A stretch of DNA of 64,000 bases, taken from positions 1 through 64,000 of the forward strand of contig JAHJOQ010000121.1 in NCBI GenBank assembly GCA_018820315.1, written 5' to 3'. The DNA comes from Candidatus Zixiibacteriota bacterium. Its GTDB lineage: Bacteria; Zixibacteria; MSB-5A5; JAABVY01; JAHJOQ01. This document shows, piece after piece, positions 36,632-46,312 of this stretch. The notes below the pieces were generated by a model. The model had not been told where the DNA came from. It made no database searches and saw only the letters and a program-made list of their open reading frames with translations. Each line of letters opens with the position of its first letter. The first letter of the stretch is position 1. The translations under genes and the position numbers were made by a program.

Positions 36632-37102
36632 ATGAAGGAAGAGATGGTGGAACGGTTGCTGGTGCTCCAGAAGCAAGCTCGAAACATCAGGGAATGGCGG
36701 AGGTTGGAGGTGGTCTGGTTGCGGGAGAGGCTTGGGCTAAGCGGCCCGGAGGTCTCAGCAGCCCTGAACTACAAGCTTCAGACCGTCCACGTCATTTGGC
36801 ATCAATGGATCAGGGAAAAGGAGTTGCTCTTTCGGCGACCCGCTCCCGGCGGTCGCAAACACGCCTATCTGACGCTGGAAGAAGAAAAGGAGTTTCTCGC
36901 TCCCTTTTTCCGAACGGCCGAAGCGGGCGGAGTACTTACTGTCACCGAGATCAAAGAGGCCTATGAAGGGCGGGTGAATCGGAAGGTTGCTCCGTCCACC
37001 GTTTATCGTTTGTTGCACCGGCACGGCTGGCGGAAGATAGTGCCTCGCAAGAGACATCCGAAAAGCGACCCGCAGAAACAGGAGAAGGCAAAAAAAACTT
37101 GA
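36632..37102 (+). CDS. IS630-type transposase, N-terminal frame (orfA)
   Basis: About 156 residues from ATG 36632, which has AAGGAGG six bases upstream; the frame is open from 36611. It is a helix-turn-helix DNA-binding region: REWRRLEVVWLRERLGLSG is a first HTH, and a winged-helix part with NRKVAPSTVYRLLHRHGWRK follows. It ends in KAKKT just after a run of eight A (37090-37097), where ribosomes can slip back one base into the catalytic frame. Confidence 0.85.
   Translation: MKEEMVERLLVLQKQARNIREWRRLEVVWLRERLGLSGPEVSAALNYKLQTVHVIWHQWIREKELLFRRPAPGGRKHAYLTLEEEKEFLAPFFRTAEAGGVLTVTEIKEAYEGRVNRKVAPSTVYRLLHRHGWRKIVPRKRHPKSDPQKQEKAKKT
37090..37097 (+). promoter_or_regulatory. Slippery A8 site for -1 frameshift
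   Basis: Eight A residues lie directly before the orfA stop (TGA 37100-37102). A -1 shift here moves the ribosome into the frame of the catalytic ORF, giving a fused transposase of about 347 residues. The frames differ by exactly -1. Confidence 0.75.
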
Positions 37103-37674
37103 TTCGCCGGGCAATGGCTGCGGGACAGGCCGCGGCCAGTGCGCGAAAAGCGGAGGATATCCCGGTGCGAATCATGTTCATGGACGAAGCAAGGTTTGGC
37201 CGGATCAGCGAGGTGCGCCGCTGCTGGGCGCCAGCCGGTGTCCGTCCTGTGGCCTTAGCCCAGGTGGAGCGGGAGTACAGCTACGCCTATGCCGCCTTGA
37301 GCCCCTTCGACGGCGAATTGATCAGCTTGGTACTACCCTGGGTCAACACAGAGATGATGTCGCTCTTTCTAGGAGAAGCATCGCGTCGCTATCCCAACGA
37401 ACAGCTGGTAATGATCATGGATCAAGCTGGCTGGCACAAAGCTAAACGCCTCAACATTCCCGACAACATAACCTTGCACTGGTTGCCACCATACAGCCCA
37501 GAACTGAATCCCGTCGAGCATCTGTGGGACGACATCCGGGAGAAATGGTTCTCCAACAAGGCCTTCAAGAGCCTCCACGCGGTAGAGGTACAACTCGTAG
37601 AGGCACTACAACACTATCTGTCCTCCACATCAGAACTCAGATCCCTGACACTCTTCCCATGGATGAAACTTTAA
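37099..37674 (+). CDS. IS630-type transposase, catalytic DDE frame (orfB)
   Basis: A 191-residue DDE domain. The three acids are visible: Asp in MFMDEARFG (about residue 30), Asp in MIMDQAGWH (about 110) and Glu in SPELNPVEHLWDD (about 145). The TTG at 37099 overlaps the orfA stop, but expression is more likely through the frameshift. The stop TAA (37672-37674) lies inside the right inverted repeat, as is usual in compact elements. Confidence 0.88.
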   Translation: MIRRAMAAGQAAASARKAEDIPVRIMFMDEARFGRISEVRRCWAPAGVRPVALAQVEREYSYAYAALSPFDGELISLVLPWVNTEMMSLFLGEASRRYPNEQLVMIMDQAGWHKAKRLNIPDNITLHWLPPYSPELNPVEHLWDDIREKWFSNKAFKSLHAVEVQLVEALQHYLSSTSELRSLTLFPWMKL

Positions 37675-37693
37675 CAATGAATGCAAAGTGGTA
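37670..37693 (-). repeat. Right terminal inverted repeat of the IS630-type element
   Basis: The inverse partner of 36564-36587; it includes the last bases of the catalytic frame. Confidence 0.85.
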
Positions 37694-38166
37694 TGAAATA
37701 TCAGTACGAAACAGAGAATTGCGGAAATGAATGATATGAGACGCAATGGAAAGTAGCCGGTTCCGATGAGGTATGTGCTTAGCGCAGAGACGTAGAAATA
37801 TACAGGCGTATATATGAAAGGGACGAAATCAATTGATGGGCTGACGTACAGTTTTTCGCCAGCCACAATTCTTTCGGTCTGCAGAATCGACCCACTTTCC
37901 AGATATTCGAGCTCAAATTCATAGTCTATTCTACTGAGAGATACAAACAGGAAGAGCAATATATACGATACGGCGACCGCGATTGTGATCAGTTTGAGAC
38001 TCTTTGCAATACTGTATGACATATAATATCAGCGCAAGCTTCCCTCAATACTGTGCCTATCAGTATTCAGTGAATATCTCCATTCTTTGCTTTGAATTAA
38101 GAACATTGCCGGATAATTGGCAAGTCAATCATTCGTACACATGCTGAGCAGCAATCCAGCCTGCTC

Positions 38167-39750
38167 TCAATCTTTCGGGGTCAGAATCAACGTGTAATAG
38201 GCAAGCTCTTTCTCAAGAAACGATTTCTGCAGTACTATGCTGATTGTCTTCGTTTCCGGATTCCAATATGATGATTCCGGCGAGAACATGGTGATATACT
38301 TCGCACTCAGCAGATTGAGATAATAATCATAGAGCCCTGCCTCGTTGACATCGAACACCAGGCCATACTTCTCTCCGTTGTATTCATGCCCTGGAAGTTG
38401 CTCCGTGAACATCCAGCTCCGATATGACCCGGACACATAAGACGATGTATCCGCAAGCAATAGAATACCGCTTGGTTCACCGCTGTCTGATCTCACTTTG
38501 ATACGATAGGTTGCTCCGGTGTCCCGTATGCTAATCGTGAGGTTCTCAGCCTCCAAATGGAAACCGGGGAGTGAGGAAAAGTCGTTGCCGTTCGGGTACA
38601 ACCCGCTCGACTCATACTGCTTTGCACAGGCATCTAACTTATCAAGAAGCTCCTCCCAACTCCATCCAGTTCTCGCTTTCAGGTCCGCCTTCACCTGTTC
38701 CACCGTGAACGATCTCACCGTCTCATCAGACCCTGACAGATCGCGATAGAGCTGCTTGAAACCATCGATTCCACACTGTTCTATAAGCAAACTCACTAAT
38801 ATCCCCGCTGCCGGATAGGAGATATCGGCCAGCCCTATAACCGTGCAAAAACCATCATATGTGAGAAGATCTTCAGGATTACATATTTTGCGTGAAAGGA
38901 GGCAATATCCGAGCTGCATAATGACTTCCGGTGACTTACCCCACCGACCGCCCATCGAAACAGCAAACCCCTCCTGGATAAATGGCGTTGTATGCAGAGG
39001 TATTTCTTCGAGAGCAAGATTGATCAGGAGATGAGCCAGCTCGTGAGTGTGCGGGAGGTGCCGGGCAATGATTGCATCCGACTGCAGGTCGCATACTCCG
39101 TGCGCACTATGGCCCGTCAGCAATTCGAAGTCAGGCTTCGAACAAATGTAATAGTCAATTTTTCGATCGGCAAGCAACTGCATCCGCGCATCCGAAATCT
39201 CGAGGGTCCGCGCGATCTTTTCTATGGCCTCATCCAGCGCCTGAAGAGCAAATCTGTTGATCAGGCTGCTGTCAGCGAAGTGTACACGTGCGTATCGTGT
39301 TTCCAATTGATTCCATTTTCGAGTCAGTGCACAGAGTCGAGAAATCAGCATCCAGCTTCCCTCCGCTTCTACTGCATAGTAGGTGGTTTCCAGGGTGTCG
39401 CTGCCGCTTGTCAGATGGACTGCCAAAGTAGAATAGTCAGCACAATCGGATACGCCGATCACCGAAACGTCAACATGTCTCGATACTATCTTCTCAAGAT
39501 TGGAGATCACAGGAGAGGCGCAGTCGTATTTTGGGACCGTCCCAGCGTAGCTTATGTTCAACCGCCGGGAATTCTCGATCTCATCAGGAAGCCAGCAAAG
39601 TTCAGCTCCCTGCAGATCACCGGTTTTCAGAGCATTCACATATTCGATGAATACCGCCTCCGCCCCGGATGAGGTCGTTTGTGCAAATAGTGGTGCTGTC
39701 AAGCTGGCTGCAAGCAGAAGACAGCTCGCAAGGTTTGTGCCATTCCTCAT
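38167..39750 (-). CDS. Secreted protein with HExxH (gluzincin-like) motif
   Basis: A 527-residue protein with a signal peptide (about 1-23, LTAPLFA). Residues 25-145 resemble a small alpha+beta NTF2-like region. The middle domain has HELAH at 236-240 and a glutamate 20 residues later (FIQEGFAVSMGG, E260), the layout of peptidase MA/gluzincin-type metallopeptidases. The C-terminal 140 residues are beta-rich. Peptidase activity is inferred from the motif only; the substrate is unknown. Confidence 0.65.
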   Translation of the reverse strand: MRNGTNLASCLLLAASLTAPLFAQTTSSGAEAVFIEYVNALKTGDLQGAELCWLPDEIENSRRLNISYAGTVPKYDCASPVISNLEKIVSRHVDVSVIGVSDCADYSTLAVHLTSGSDTLETTYYAVEAEGSWMLISRLCALTRKWNQLETRYARVHFADSSLINRFALQALDEAIEKIARTLEISDARMQLLADRKIDYYICSKPDFELLTGHSAHGVCDLQSDAIIARHLPHTHELAHLLINLALEEIPLHTTPFIQEGFAVSMGGRWGKSPEVIMQLGYCLLSRKICNPEDLLTYDGFCTVIGLADISYPAAGILVSLLIEQCGIDGFKQLYRDLSGSDETVRSFTVEQVKADLKARTGWSWEELLDKLDACAKQYESSGLYPNGNDFSSLPGFHLEAENLTISIRDTGATYRIKVRSDSGEPSGILLLADTSSYVSGSYRSWMFTEQLPGHEYNGEKYGLVFDVNEAGLYDYYLNLLSAKYITMFSPESSYWNPETKTISIVLQKSFLEKELAYYTLILTPKD

Positions 39751-39929
39751 AGTCCTGCCCTTACGTTGGATCAGTGATGTGACATATCATGAAATTGTAC
39801 GCCGCAAGCCCCCTTTCGTTCGCACATAGATTATGACAACTTTTCTGCCTGAGTTTGCGTACACAAGATTGCTACTGTTGAAATTAATTCGGCGACGGCA
39901 AGGCTTGCCGGAGCAGAGGGAGGTATACC

Positions 39930-40775
39930 ATGTATTCGCGTTTATTGCATTCAATTCTTGTAATCGCGCTAATTGTCAGTCTGCCGATCACAGCATCGGC
40001 CAGGAAAATCCGTGGCTCGGGAGAGGTGGTAACGGAGAATCGTGATGTGTCCGGCATTGACGGAGTGGAGCTTGCCACGATCGGCACACTTCATATCGAA
40101 ATCGGAGATACCGAGAAACTGACCATCGAGGCCGAGGACAATCTGATCGAGTACTTCGATACAGAAGTGCATGGCGGCACACTCGTTATTGATAACAATA
40201 GTCGGTTAAGTCTGCATCCACGGAAACCGATCCGCTATTTTCTCACCGTTAAGGAACTGAAAGACATCGAGATATCGAGTTCCGGAGGCATCGAAGCTCC
40301 CGACATCAAGACCGAACGGTTCCGCGCTACCATCAGTAGCTCAGGAAATTTCCAGGCCGGCAATTTGGAAGTCAAATCTCTCGATATACGAATCAGCAGT
40401 TCCGGCAATGTCGAACTCGGAGAAGTGATTGCCCAGGATATTGAAATCGATATCAGCAGTTCCGGTGATGTGACGCTCGAGAGTCTGAATGCCAAGATGC
40501 TCATTGTCGATATAAGCAGCTCCGGTGACATAGAAATCTGGGGTGGCCATGTCGATGAGCAGGAGGTCACTATCAACAGTTCCGGCGATTACATGGCCAA
40601 GAGACTTGAGAGCAACACCGCGCAGGTCTATTCCGGATCGAGCGGAGATGCCACAATCTGGGTAGTTGAGGACCTCGAGGCTCGTCTAGGCTCCAGCGGT
40701 GATGTTAACTATGCCGGCGACCCTCAAGTAAGAGAAAGAGCTGGGTCCTCCGGCAGGGTGCGCCACATCCGTTGA
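39930..40775 (+). CDS. DUF2807 (head GIN domain) secreted protein
   Basis: A 281-residue protein with a signal peptide (about 1-25). The mature part begins KIRGSGEVVTENRDVSGIDGVEL, the usual opening of the DUF2807 auto-transporter-adhesin-head GIN family, and continues as a beta-helix with repeated I-S-S-S-G-D/N turns about every 20 residues (residues about 110-270). The family is common in Bacteroidetes-like genomes and its function is unknown. GAGGGAGG at 39916-39923 sets the ATG start. Confidence 0.88.
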   Translation: MYSRLLHSILVIALIVSLPITASARKIRGSGEVVTENRDVSGIDGVELATIGTLHIEIGDTEKLTIEAEDNLIEYFDTEVHGGTLVIDNNSRLSLHPRKPIRYFLTVKELKDIEISSSGGIEAPDIKTERFRATISSSGNFQAGNLEVKSLDIRISSSGNVELGEVIAQDIEIDISSSGDVTLESLNAKMLIVDISSSGDIEIWGGHVDEQEVTINSSGDYMAKRLESNTAQVYSGSSGDATIWVVEDLEARLGSSGDVNYAGDPQVRERAGSSGRVRHIR

Positions 40776-40893
40776 AGACATCTCATTGACGTATGGATTT
40801 GAGCGGGTATATTTCTTCACGACGATGATTCGATACGGATTATAGTCTCCTGTGTAAGCATCGTCTGGCGCACAAAACAAGAGGAGGTAGCGC

Positions 40894-41277
40894 TTGGACA
40901 AGCATATCACCATTATCGGGATTCTCTACATTGTCTTTGGAGTGCTTGGTCTGCTGGCCGCAGGTGTAATCCTCGTTGTCATTGCGGGCAGTGGATTAGT
41001 CTCAGGTGATCCGGAGGCAATGGCGATAACCAGTATTGTGGCTATCGCGGTGTCCGGATTTCTTGCAATCATTTCGGTACCGGGAATCATAGGCGGGATA
41101 TTCCTGCTGAAGCGGAAACCATGGGCGAGAATTTTCGTGCTGGTTCTCGGATTCCTGAATCTGATCGATCTACCGTTCGGAACGGCGCTCGGCATCTACA
41201 CGATATGGGCACTCATGAATGATGAGACGATTCGCCTCTTCGGGCAGGGAATAGCTGTAGTGCCGTCCACGAATTAG
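40894..41277 (+). CDS. Small four-helix membrane protein (DUF4064-like)
   Basis: A 127-residue membrane protein with segments at about 5-30, 45-68, 79-98 and 101-116. The start is TTG at 40894, decided by a strong GAGGAGG at 40882-40888, six bases upstream; no ATG is near. The opening 'ITIIGILYIVFGVLGLLAAGV' style matches small DUF4064-type proteins common in FCB genomes. Function unknown. Confidence 0.75.
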   Translation: MDKHITIIGILYIVFGVLGLLAAGVILVVIAGSGLVSGDPEAMAITSIVAIAVSGFLAIISVPGIIGGIFLLKRKPWARIFVLVLGFLNLIDLPFGTALGIYTIWALMNDETIRLFGQGIAVVPSTN

Positions 41278-41306
41278 AGACTTTCCCCGGATGGGGACGC
41301 GAAAGA

Positions 41307-41854
41307 CTATTCCTTTCTTTCTCGCCATTCGGAATCGAGGATTGCGAACAGCAGCGAGTCCCACCATCTGTCATGCATCCAGCGGCGATTCTTGAACCGT
41401 CCCTCTTCCCTCATCCCCAGACGATCCACGAGTTTGCATGCAGCGTCGTTCTCGGCGATACATTCCGCAAGGACTCTGTGCAACTTCAGTTCATCGAATC
41501 CGAATTCCAGCATTCTGGTTGCCGCTTCGACAGCATAGCCCTGGCTCCATTCCGATGGGTCCAGACCGACGCCGAGGTCGGCCTCGCCAAGTTCCGGATT
41601 CTGCACACGCAGGCCAACCGTGCCTACGACACGACCATCTTCGGGCAGGACTATTGCCAACTGGTATTTCTGGCGAGGTGATTCACCGCTCCATTCAATG
41701 AACTCATTTATCAGCCTGCGGACATTCTCCTCACCACCAACCGGAATATGATAGTATTCCGTATGCGCCGGGTCGGACATATACGAATAGACTGCATGCC
41801 AGTCATCAGCCTCAAAATCCCGGAGCAACAATCGTTCTGTTTTGATCTGCACCA

Positions 41855-41855
<1 letters not shown>
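41307..41855 (-). CDS. RimJ/RimL-like GNAT acetyltransferase
   Basis: A 182-residue N-acetyltransferase. It opens IKTERLLLRDFEADDWHAVY and shows motif A and the C-terminal signature VAEAATRMLEF-type helix, then LHRVLAECIAENDAACKLVDRLGMREEG, the RimJ/RimL hallmark. Its ATG overlaps the TAA of the tyrosine phenol-lyase-like gene (TAATG), so the two are translationally coupled. The acceptor substrate is unknown. Confidence 0.88.
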
Positions 41856-43318
<1,463 letters not shown>

Positions 43319-43330
43319 TCAAATCAATTG

Positions 43331-43360
43331 TTGACAAAACCGAGTTCTCACATTTATTAC
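43331..43360 (+). promoter_or_regulatory. Promoter of the Rrf2-cysK operon
   Basis: TTGACA at 43331-43336, then 18 bases, then TATTAC at 43355-43360. It lies 25 bp before the Rrf2 start, with TAGGAG as ribosome site. The Rrf2 protein probably binds here on itself and on the divergent lyase gene. Confidence 0.55.
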
Positions 43361-43385
43361 AATAAACCGATAGGAGAAACGTAAT

Positions 43386-43820
43386 ATGGCAGGTTCTAAA
43401 CTCAGTTTTGCGATATCAGCCCTAATCGAAATCTGCAAGGCCGGAATGAAAGGTCCCGTAGGAGCGCGTGAGATAGCAGACGCTACCGGGCTTTCGAAAC
43501 GCTACCTTGAGCAGGTTCTTGGGCTACTAAAAAGGTCTGGAATAGTTACCAGCTCGCGCGGCAAGAACGGGGGATACGAGCTGGCTTTTCCACCCGACAG
43601 GATTAGCCTTTCGGACATCTGGCGCGCGATCCGTGAGGAGGTAACGATATCGGTCAACGAGGTAAACCAGCCGGCTCAGACCAGTGAACAATCTGGCGCA
43701 AGAGCCGTGGCATTGCTCCGAGAAGACCTATATCACCTTGTTTCAGATTACATGAATGACAAATCGCTTGGGGTGTTGGCATTGCTTGATCTGGAAGCGG
43801 ACGAAATGTATCATATCTAA
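43386..43820 (+). CDS. Rrf2 family transcriptional regulator without Fe-S cysteines
   Basis: A 144-residue winged-helix Rrf2 protein: KLSFAISALIEICKAG, ADATGLSKRYLEQVLGLL (recognition helix) and SRGKNGGYELAFPPDRISL (wing) are typical. The three-Cys cluster found in IscR and NsrR is missing; the only Cys is near residue 17. This is the state of CymR, the cysteine-metabolism repressor of Firmicutes that binds CysK. It lies 30 bp before cysK, so a cysteine-responsive role is likely but inferred. Confidence 0.88.
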   Translation: MAGSKLSFAISALIEICKAGMKGPVGAREIADATGLSKRYLEQVLGLLKRSGIVTSSRGKNGGYELAFPPDRISLSDIWRAIREEVTISVNEVNQPAQTSEQSGARAVALLREDLYHLVSDYMNDKSLGVLALLDLEADEMYHI

Positions 43821-43850
43821 TCTACCGGCTCTGAACACCTGGAGGACCCA

Positions 43851-44780
43851 ATGAAAATAGCGAACTCGATGCTTGATCTGGTGGGTGGAACTCCCCTTGT
43901 CAAGCTTAGCAAGTTGAGCAGCGGCCTGAATGCCACAGTTGTCGGAAAACTCGAATTCTTCAATCCATGCTCATCGGTGAAGGACAGAATCGGACTCTCG
44001 ATGATTGAAGCGGCTGAGCGCGATGGTAGAATCCGCAAGGATACTGTGATAATCGAACCAACCTCCGGTAATACCGGCGTTGGCCTGGCATTTGTCTGCG
44101 CAGTCAAGGGATACAAACTCATGCTGACAATGCCGGACACTATGAGTCTCGAACGTCGAGCTCTGCTGAAAGCTTTCGGGTGCGAACTCATTCTGACACC
44201 GGGAGCCGACGGGATGCCGGGAGCTGTCAGCAAAGCGACGGAGATAGCGAACTCAGATTCGAAGTATTTCATGCCGCATCAGTTCCAGAATCCTGCCAAT
44301 GTGGAAATACATCGGCGCACCACTGCTGAAGAATTGTGGAATGACACAGATGGTAAGATCGATTTTCTCTGCTCTGGTGTCGGCACGGGCGGCACGCTGA
44401 CAGGAGTCGCAAGTGTGATCAAAGAACGGAAGCTGGCATTCAAGGCTATAGCAATCGAGCCTGCTGCATCGCCGTTTCTATCTAAAGGTGAGAAGGGACC
44501 TCATCCTATTCAGGGAATCGGTGCCGGATTCAAGCCTGACATTCTCCGCATGGATCTGATCGATGAGATTGTCACAATCGAGAATGCCGAAGCCGTAGAT
44601 ACAACTCGCAGGCTCGTACGGGAAGAGGGTATCCTGGCAGGGATATCATCCGGTGCGATTGTCGCTGGTGCGCTCAAGGTCGCCGCTCGTCCAGAGAACA
44701 CCGGCAAGCTGATTGTGGCGATCATTTGTGACACGGGTGAAAGATATCTCTCGACTCCGACATATTCGGAGCTGTCATGA
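43851..44780 (+). CDS. cysK: Cysteine synthase (O-acetylserine sulfhydrylase)
   Basis: A 309-residue fold-type II PLP enzyme making cysteine from O-acetylserine and sulfide. PLP lysine K44 lies in SSVKDRIGL; the substrate loop [10 protein letters not shown] is near 71-80 and the phosphate loop [11 protein letters not shown] near 175-185. The length matches CysK. It follows the Rrf2 gene by 30 bp with a GGAGG site, forming an operon. Confidence 0.95.
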   Translation: MKIANSMLDLVGGTPLVKLSKLSSGLNATVVGKLEFFNPCSSVKDRIGLSMIEAAERDGRIRKDTVIIEPTSGNTGVGLAFVCAVKGYKLMLTMPDTMSLERRALLKAFGCELILTPGADGMPGAVSKATEIANSDSKYFMPHQFQNPANVEIHRRTTAEELWNDTDGKIDFLCSGVGTGGTLTGVASVIKERKLAFKAIAIEPAASPFLSKGEKGPHPIQGIGAGFKPDILRMDLIDEIVTIENAEAVDTTRRLVREEGILAGISSGAIVAGALKVAARPENTGKLIVAIICDTGERYLSTPTYSELS

Positions 44781-44918
44781 GCTTTCGAATCTATCTCATC
44801 TGAGGTCTACCAAAGAGTACGCCCAAACGCGATCGTCAGCGATGCGTAGCAATCTGCCCGCCATTCATAGTGAGCGCTGGACCTGTGCTCCTGTGATTAG
44901 TCGCAGAGATGTCGCAGC

Positions 44919-44957
44919 TTTCTCGATCACATTTCTCGATCACATTTCTCGATCACT
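44919..44957. repeat. 13-bp tandem repeat, three copies
   Basis: TTTCTCGATCACA repeated at 44919-44931, 44932-44944 and 44945-44957 (last base of the third differs). It lies between cysK and the tRNA, about 57 bp before the tRNA start. Confidence 0.85.
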
Positions 44958-45013
44958 TTCCTGTTGCCAAGTGCCGATGCTATTGTTATACTGGAAAGCC
45001 TTTTGAATATGAC

Positions 45014-45100
45014 GGAGAGGTGGCCGAGCGGCTGAAGGCAGCTGCCTGCTAAGCAGTTATACGTTAACGCGTATCCAGGGTTCGAATCCCTGCCTCTCCG
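45014..45100 (+). tRNA. tRNA-Ser (anticodon GCU)
   Basis: Acceptor stem GGAGAGG (45014-45020) pairs with CCTCTCC (45093-45099), followed by discriminator G. D-arm GCCGAGC-type, anticodon stem around CCTGCTAAG with GCT, a long variable arm typical of class II tRNA-Ser (TACGTTAACGCGTA region) and T-arm GGGTTCGAATCCC. The CCA end is not encoded. A tyrosine recombinase follows at 115 bp, so this tRNA may be an integration target. Confidence 0.95.
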
Positions 45101-45214
45101 CTTGATTTGTTGCGGCTCCTGTAAGATTATCCTAGACATAGGCTTATGACTATCCTTCTTGGACTTATGAAGTTCGTGTGCGCAAGATGTGACCAGTGAA
45201 AAGGAGTCGTTCTC

Positions 45215-46312
45215 ATGGGTTCTATCTACAGACGAGGAAAAACCTGGTATGTTGACCTCTATGTCAGAGGCCGACGTATCCGCAGGAAGGTTGGCAGATC
45301 AAAGAAAATCGCCGTGCTTGCCCTCAAGGATGCTGAGGTAAAGGCTGCCAGAGACGAGTTCGGATTCGCAAAGAATGACATCGCCATCGAGAAGCTCCTG
45401 GCTCAGTTCTTGGAATACTCTCAGGCAAACAACTCACCAGCTACATTCACTCGTTACCGCGCAGTGCTTGATCACTTCAACGAATTCCTGAAGGATCATC
45501 AGGATGTTGTCTTTCTGTCCCAGGTCAACCCACGATTGCTCGATGAATACAAGGTCGGTCGCAAAAACGAATGGGTGAATCCGAATGGTGGCAAAGTTGA
45601 ATCGGATGATGATATCACCGATCACACTCGCAAAGGCGCAAGAGCACACACGATCAATTTCGAGATTGATGTCTTCCGAACGATATTCAACCTTGCGATC
45701 AAATGGGGATACTTGAAAGAGAATCCTACGAAGGCTGTTGATCGACTGAAAGTAAAGGACTCCAAGACACCTCGCTTTCTGACCGAGAAGGAATGTCAGC
45801 TGTTGATCGAGCACAGCCCTGATCACCTCTACCCGATCTTCTTCACCTTCCTAAACACTGGCATGCGTAAGGCCGAGCTGGAGAATCTCGAATGGGCAGA
45901 TATCGATCTAAAGCGCCGCAAAATCAAGATCCGCAAGAAAGACTTCTGGCATCCGAAGACGGGTGAACGAGAGATACCAGTCGGTCAGAAGTTACTCGAC
46001 CTCTTAACCAACCTGAATCAGCAGAATGACCAAGGTATCAAGAGCAGTTTTGTATTCCCTGACAAGAGCGGCGGCAAGATCCGAATGAAGCTGCGAGAAC
46101 AACTGATTCGCATCGCAAGGACAGCCGGCATCGAGAATCTCACTCAGCTTCATGCCCTTCGCCACATATTCGCCAGTCACCTCATGATGAAGGGCGTCGC
46201 TCTCCCCAGTGTTCAAAAACTCATGGGCCACTCCGATATCCAAACCACGATGATCTACGCCTACCTTGCACCAGACCATCTGTCAGATGCCGTGGATAAG
46301 CTGGAGTTCTGA
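45215..46312 (+). CDS. Tyrosine recombinase / phage-type integrase
   Basis: A 365-residue site-specific recombinase. N-terminal arm-binding-like stretch (GSIYRRGKTWYVDLYVRGRR), SAM-like core-binding domain (about 55-170) and catalytic domain. Catalytic residues are visible: R218 (NTGMRKAELENLEW), H313-R316 (LHALRHIFASHL), His in LMGHSDIQTT and nucleophile Y348 (MIYAYL). AAGGAG at 45201 sets the ATG. It directly follows tRNA-Ser, the classical place for an island integrase. Confidence 0.93.
   Translation: MGSIYRRGKTWYVDLYVRGRRIRRKVGRSKKIAVLALKDAEVKAARDEFGFAKNDIAIEKLLAQFLEYSQANNSPATFTRYRAVLDHFNEFLKDHQDVVFLSQVNPRLLDEYKVGRKNEWVNPNGGKVESDDDITDHTRKGARAHTINFEIDVFRTIFNLAIKWGYLKENPTKAVDRLKVKDSKTPRFLTEKECQLLIEHSPDHLYPIFFTFLNTGMRKAELENLEWADIDLKRRKIKIRKKDFWHPKTGEREIPVGQKLLDLLTNLNQQNDQGIKSSFVFPDKSGGKIRMKLREQLIRIARTAGIENLTQLHALRHIFASHLMMKGVALPSVQKLMGHSDIQTTMIYAYLAPDHLSDAVDKLEF

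Larger units (their letters stand above)
36564..37693 (+). mobile_element. IS630-type insertion sequence, apparently intact
   Basis: About 1.13 kb bounded by imperfect terminal inverted repeats (18 of 24 match) and carrying two overlapping transposase frames with a DDE triad. Left end starts TACTAAGTTGCGTTCATT; right end, read inward, starts TACCACTTTGCATTCATT. Both flanks carry TGA directly outside (36561-36563 and 37694-37696). The element lies inside a glycosyltransferase gene on the opposite strand. Confidence 0.88.
35390..38022 (-). pseudogene. Family-39-like glycosyltransferase gene split by an IS630-type element
   Basis: The gene starts at ATG 38022 and reads to about 37697; the other part runs from about 36563 to the stop at 35390. 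Removing 1,130 or 1,133 bp joins them in frame to a protein of about 500 residues with many membrane segments, of the ArnT/PMT-like (GT39, GT-C) type. The N-terminal part has the membrane anchor, the acidic FELEYLES loop and DFVPFIYTPVYFYVSAL, a pattern well known in this family; the other part begins VRKESGSTYAGVLA and contains FDLARVDSLFMLW. The family transfers sugars from lipid carriers in the membrane. The insertion surely breaks it, yet both halves remain open, so the event is probably recent. Confidence 0.88.

Noticed and set aside
36564-37693. A simple TA-duplicating IS630 insertion
   Set aside because: The TA model leaves the interrupted gene out of frame; it is kept as an alternative but not preferred.
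40260-40730. Regular repeats that could suggest a CRISPR-like or satellite array
   Set aside because: They are codon-level repeats of the ISSSGD turn in the DUF2807 beta-helix, with variable spacing and no spacers.
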